Shown here piece by piece: positions 61,339 through 64,000 of a DNA stretch of 64,000 bases (positions are counted from its first letter, which is position 1; the number at the start of each line of letters is the position of its first letter). The position numbers were made by a program, and so were the translations under genes. The stretch lies in assembly GCA_910577515.1 (NCBI GenBank), contig CAJTLW010000002.1, forward strand, positions 1-64,000. Reading direction: 5' to 3'. The stretch comes from an uncultured Vampirovibrio sp. (GTDB lineage: Bacteria; Cyanobacteriota; Vampirovibrionia; Gastranaerophilales; Gastranaerophilaceae). Below the pieces are notes generated by a model, which had not been told where the DNA came from, ran no database searches, and was given only the letters and a program-made list of their open reading frames with translations.

Positions 61339-62623
61339 TTCTTATATCTATACCCCAAAAACATTCTGTACATTTGGTGCTGCTTCCGGTCAAAGAAAAC
61401 GTTCAACCAAAGAAGAGCTGATTCAAAGGAAAAAGAAGGTTGAAACCGTACTTTTGGATGCAAAAAATAACAATAAAACCATTACACTCGAAGAAATTGC
61501 ACAGAAGACAGATATCCCAAGAAGTTCTGTGGCAAAATATATAGCAAACGATGAAGCTTTAAATTTAATATGGTTTTGGGTAAAGCCCATTGACCCTTCA
61601 GTTTTTACGAAAGAGGAAATGCAGGAACAGTCTGATTTAATAGCAGAACAAATAAGGCTTGCAACAGAGCAGAAAAGAACTATTACAAGGGCGGAAATAT
61701 CAAAGGCAACCGGTATAGATAAAGGTATTATAAAAGGCAGGTTTGAAACTGATGCGGAACTTAAAAAAATATGGCAGGAAAATCAAGCGATTGCTGATAA
61801 AAATTATAATCTTGAAGTAAACAGGATAAAAAAAGCTTTACAGGAGGCGAAAAAGAGCGGGTTAAAAGTTACTTACAGTTATATCTCACAAGTAACATCT
61901 ATTGCAATAGGCACCGTAAGGGCAAGAATAGCACAAAATTCAACTTTAAGTAGGCTTTTTGATAAGGTTAGAGCTGTCGAACATGATGCTTATACGGAAG
62001 AAGAAACCTTGGCACAGAATGCAAGGATTTCTGCCGCTTTGACAGAAGCTGTTGAAAGCGGACAGAAAATGACTTTCAATGAATTTGCTTCTAAGCTTGA
62101 AGGCTTAAAGCCTGGTTTAATCTCTTCAAGAATTTCAAGAAATACAGAATTAAAGGCACTGTGGGGTAAAGTTAAAACTGGAGAGTGCATAATTGAACCG
62201 CAATATGATATAGAAGCTAAAAGTGCTGAAATAGAGCAAATTTTAACTGAAGTTAAAAGTAAAGAAGAGACTATAACGCTGTCAAAACTTGCAAAAATGG
62301 TTGGTCTTGCAGAAAGTATAACAGCTGCCTGCATAAAAAAATCGCAAAAACTTTCTGTTCTTTGGGATGCAACTTTATCAAAACCTGCACACAATTATAC
62401 GGAAGATGAAATCGAAGTGCATAACGTTATGATTGAGCGCATATTGAGACAAAGAATTCAGGATAAGACAAAAGCAAGCTTTTATCAAATGGCTCAATAT
62501 CTTGATTTATCCGAAGGTTACCTAAAAAAACTTATAAGAAACAATCCTGGTTTAAGCACTCTTTTTGAAGCGGCGCAGCAGCCGGAAATTCAACCCTTAC
62601 CCCCTCCCGAAAATAACGATTAA
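61322..62623 (+). CDS. Tandem helix-turn-helix repeat protein 2
   Basis: A 433-residue protein with N-terminus MKMRINSYIYTPKTFCTFGA (a second Met at 61328 is an equally good start). Six regularly spaced units of about 55 residues each contain a helix with Lys/Glu, then IAxxTxIxxxxVxxRI and an N-x-x-L-x-x-L-W end (EIAQKTDIPRSSVAKYIAND, EISKATGIDKGIIKGRFETD, YISQVTSIAIGTVRARIAQN). The repeats are divergent, not recent duplications. Ends in a Pro-rich tail (PEIQPLPPPEN). Such an HTH array could contact a long DNA site. Co-translated with protein 1. Confidence 0.65.
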   Translation: MKMRINSYIYTPKTFCTFGAASGQRKRSTKEELIQRKKKVETVLLDAKNNNKTITLEEIAQKTDIPRSSVAKYIANDEALNLIWFWVKPIDPSVFTKEEMQEQSDLIAEQIRLATEQKRTITRAEISKATGIDKGIIKGRFETDAELKKIWQENQAIADKNYNLEVNRIKKALQEAKKSGLKVTYSYISQVTSIAIGTVRARIAQNSTLSRLFDKVRAVEHDAYTEEETLAQNARISAALTEAVESGQKMTFNEFASKLEGLKPGLISSRISRNTELKALWGKVKTGECIIEPQYDIEAKSAEIEQILTEVKSKEETITLSKLAKMVGLAESITAACIKKSQKLSVLWDATLSKPAHNYTEDEIEVHNVMIERILRQRIQDKTKASFYQMAQYLDLSEGYLKKLIRNNPGLSTLFEAAQQPEIQPLPPPENND

Positions 62624-62716
62624 TTTACCTTCCCCCCCCTTTTTTTTTTAAAACAAAGCCGAATGAGAAAAACTAATTCCCTTCTTGTTAAAAAACGTGC
62701 CTTAATTTGATTTCTA

Positions 62717-62725
62717 TGCTAAAAT
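62717..62725 (+). promoter_or_regulatory. Extended -10 of the helicase gene, apparently leaderless
   Basis: TGCTAAAAT, an extended -10, ends 7 bases before the ATG at 62733, and no ribosome site is present. An uncommon C8-T10 tract lies 70-100 bases upstream. Confidence 0.45.
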
Positions 62726-62732
62726 CCTTTAT

Positions 62733-64000
62733 ATGTATGGATTTGACTTTAAACTGGATGATTTTCAGGAAGATGCAATAAAAAATATTCAAGAGGGCAA
62801 AAGTGTTGTTGTTTGCGCTCCGACAGGTGCCGGTAAAACCTGTATTGCTCAAAGTGCCATCCATCTTGCACTCGAAAACGATACAAGAATTTTCTATACA
62901 ACCCCCCTTAAAGCATTGTCAAACCAGAAATATCACGATTTTTCAAACCAGTATGGAACAGATAATGTCGGCCTTTTGACAGGTGATACTACAATAAACC
63001 GTGACGCCCAAATTGTTGTTATGACAACAGAAGTATTCAGAAATATGCTCTACGGTACAACCTTTGGCACTTTATCAGATAACCTTAAAGATGTACGCTA
63101 TGTAGTTTTAGATGAAGTTCACTATATGAATGATGAATCCAGAGGCACCGTTTGGGAAGAAAGTATTATCTACTGCCCGACAAATATCCAGATAATAGCG
63201 CTTTCAGCTACCGTGCAAAATTCAAAACAGCTCACAGACTGGATTAACACAGTTCATTCCAAAACAGAACACATCTATACTGATTTTCGACCTGTTCCTT
63301 TAAGGTTTTATTATTACGATAGCTCAAAACCCAATACTGTCGTGCCTTTGATGACCCCTGAAGGTGCTTTAAATAAAAAAATCCGTCCTGAAAGTAAATA
63401 CAAATATTTTAATAAAAAAACGGTGAAAAACCCCGCTACAGATATTATTTTGGCATTGCAAGAAAAAAACATGCTCCCTGCAATTTATTTCACGTTTTCA
63501 AGGAAAAAATGCGACGAAAATGCTCTTAAATGCAGTAGTATAGACCTTTTGGATAAAGAAGAAGCACAGAAAGCTTCTAAAATGGTGGATGATTATATAG
63601 CGGAAAACCCCTATTTATACAATAATCCGCACATTGAACTTGTTAAAAGAGGAATAGCCTCTCACCATGCAGGTTTGCTCCCGGGGTGGAAAAACCTTGT
63701 AGAAAGGATGTTTCAAGCCGGCCTTATAAAAGTTGTATTTGCGACTGAAACCCTTGCTGCGGGCATAAATATGCCTGCAAGAAGCACCATTATCAGCTCA
63801 ATTTCAAAAAGAACAGACGACGGACACAGGCTTTTAACTGCAAATGAATTTCTACAAATGTCAGGACGCGCCGGCAGACGTGGTATGGATGAAATCGGTT
63901 ATGTTGTAATCGTTGGCACACCTTTCCAAACGCCTGAAGAAGTGTATGAACTTGCAATCAGTACATCAAACCCTCTGGAGAGCAAATTTTCACCGAGCTA
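62733..64000 (+). CDS. Ski2-like DExH-box RNA helicase (cut by window edge)
   Basis: The frame is open from MYGFDFKLDDFQEDAI to the right edge (about 422 codons). Superfamily 2 motifs are CAPTGAGKTCIA (I), TPLKALSNQKYHD (Ia), LDEVHYMND (II, DEVH), ALSATVQN (III), FATETLAAGINMPA (V) and QMSGRAGRRGMDE (VI). This layout is the Ski2/Mtr4 class, found in cyanobacteria and plastids. Only the helicase core is in view; the C-terminus lies beyond the window. Confidence 0.9.
   Translation, partial: MYGFDFKLDDFQEDAIKNIQEGKSVVVCAPTGAGKTCIAQSAIHLALENDTRIFYTTPLKALSNQKYHDFSNQYGTDNVGLLTGDTTINRDAQIVVMTTEVFRNMLYGTTFGTLSDNLKDVRYVVLDEVHYMNDESRGTVWEESIIYCPTNIQIIALSATVQNSKQLTDWINTVHSKTEHIYTDFRPVPLRFYYYDSSKPNTVVPLMTPEGALNKKIRPESKYKYFNKKTVKNPATDIILALQEKNMLPAIYFTFSRKKCDENALKCSSIDLLDKEEAQKASKMVDDYIAENPYLYNNPHIELVKRGIASHHAGLLPGWKNLVERMFQAGLIKVVFATETLAAGINMPARSTIISSISKRTDDGHRLLTANEFLQMSGRAGRRGMDEIGYVVIVGTPFQTPEEVYELAISTSNPLESKFSPS

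Noticed and set aside
1..64000. CRISPR arrays, insertion sequences and rRNA genes
   Set aside because: No regularly spaced direct repeats, transposase motifs or rRNA sequence were seen.

Overview
The window looks like a chromosomal segment of an AT-rich, Gram-negative-type, fermentative anaerobe, most probably a non-photosynthetic relative of the Cyanobacteria (Gastranaerophilales/Melainabacteria type). This placement is inferred from gene content only. It rests on LPS genes (waaA, rfbBCD), a cyanobacterial-style Ski2-like helicase, LL-diaminopimelate aminotransferase, BioY, a PerR/rubredoxin/reverse-rubrerythrin peroxide-defence operon, lactate-dehydrogenase-type fermentation, many lineage-type hypothetical proteins and no photosynthesis genes.

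Layout. 1-6.8 kb: a glycine-rich prepilin cut by the left edge, an XRE regulator, the rfbC-rfbB-rfbD-waaA surface-sugar operon and a glycosyltransferase. 7-9.1 kb: a three-gene phage-like cassette (tail-fibre-like protein, small helical protein, endolysin-like amidase). 9.1-16.7 kb: aldehyde dehydrogenase, dGTPase-like HD protein, CreD-like membrane protein, a large calcium-loop/coiled-coil protein and the PerR operon, including a 45-residue rubredoxin. 16.8-23 kb: small hypothetical proteins, two glycosyltransferases, an XRE regulator with a probable operator, tRNA-Arg(CCU), a Bcp peroxiredoxin and a run of tiny genes (AbrB-like protein, small membrane proteins). 23-35.6 kb: thiC with a class II aldolase, a second calcium-loop/coiled-coil protein, ispH-rpsA-dtd, a protein made only of Clp N-domains, pcrA, a SLOG-fold protein and an FkbM methyltransferase. 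35.7-42.5 kb: a NUMOD-like DNA-binding candidate, a MerR-like regulator, a candidate small RNA, a 2-hydroxyacid dehydrogenase, deoC and an ACT/UPF0210 pair. 42.5-56.4 kb: pheT, a UmuC-type polymerase, a Ctp protease, a response regulator, speD, rimI, bioY, a DUF2157/GDYXXLXY pair, tsaD, dapL, a TPR/NHL protein and dnaA. 56.5-64 kb: a radical SAM enzyme next to an M16 peptidase, two proteins built of tandem helix-turn-helix units, and a Ski2-like helicase cut by the right edge.

The most notable discovery is a duplicated locus at 38.2-38.45 kb and 42.2-42.42 kb. Each copy encodes a very hydrophobic peptide (26 and 24 residues) with a strong ribosome-binding site, a hairpin at the end of the peptide gene, and a convergent antisense promoter with near-consensus -35 and -10 boxes and the same 16-bp spacer. 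This is the architecture of a type I toxin-antitoxin system, and I do not recognise the family. Other items worth pursuing are tandem-HTH proteins with a shared N-terminal F-x-G signature, a start codon buried in a 14-bp stem, an ispH gene with no ATG/GTG/TTG start, several apparently leaderless promoters, and inverted repeats in divergent promoter regions.
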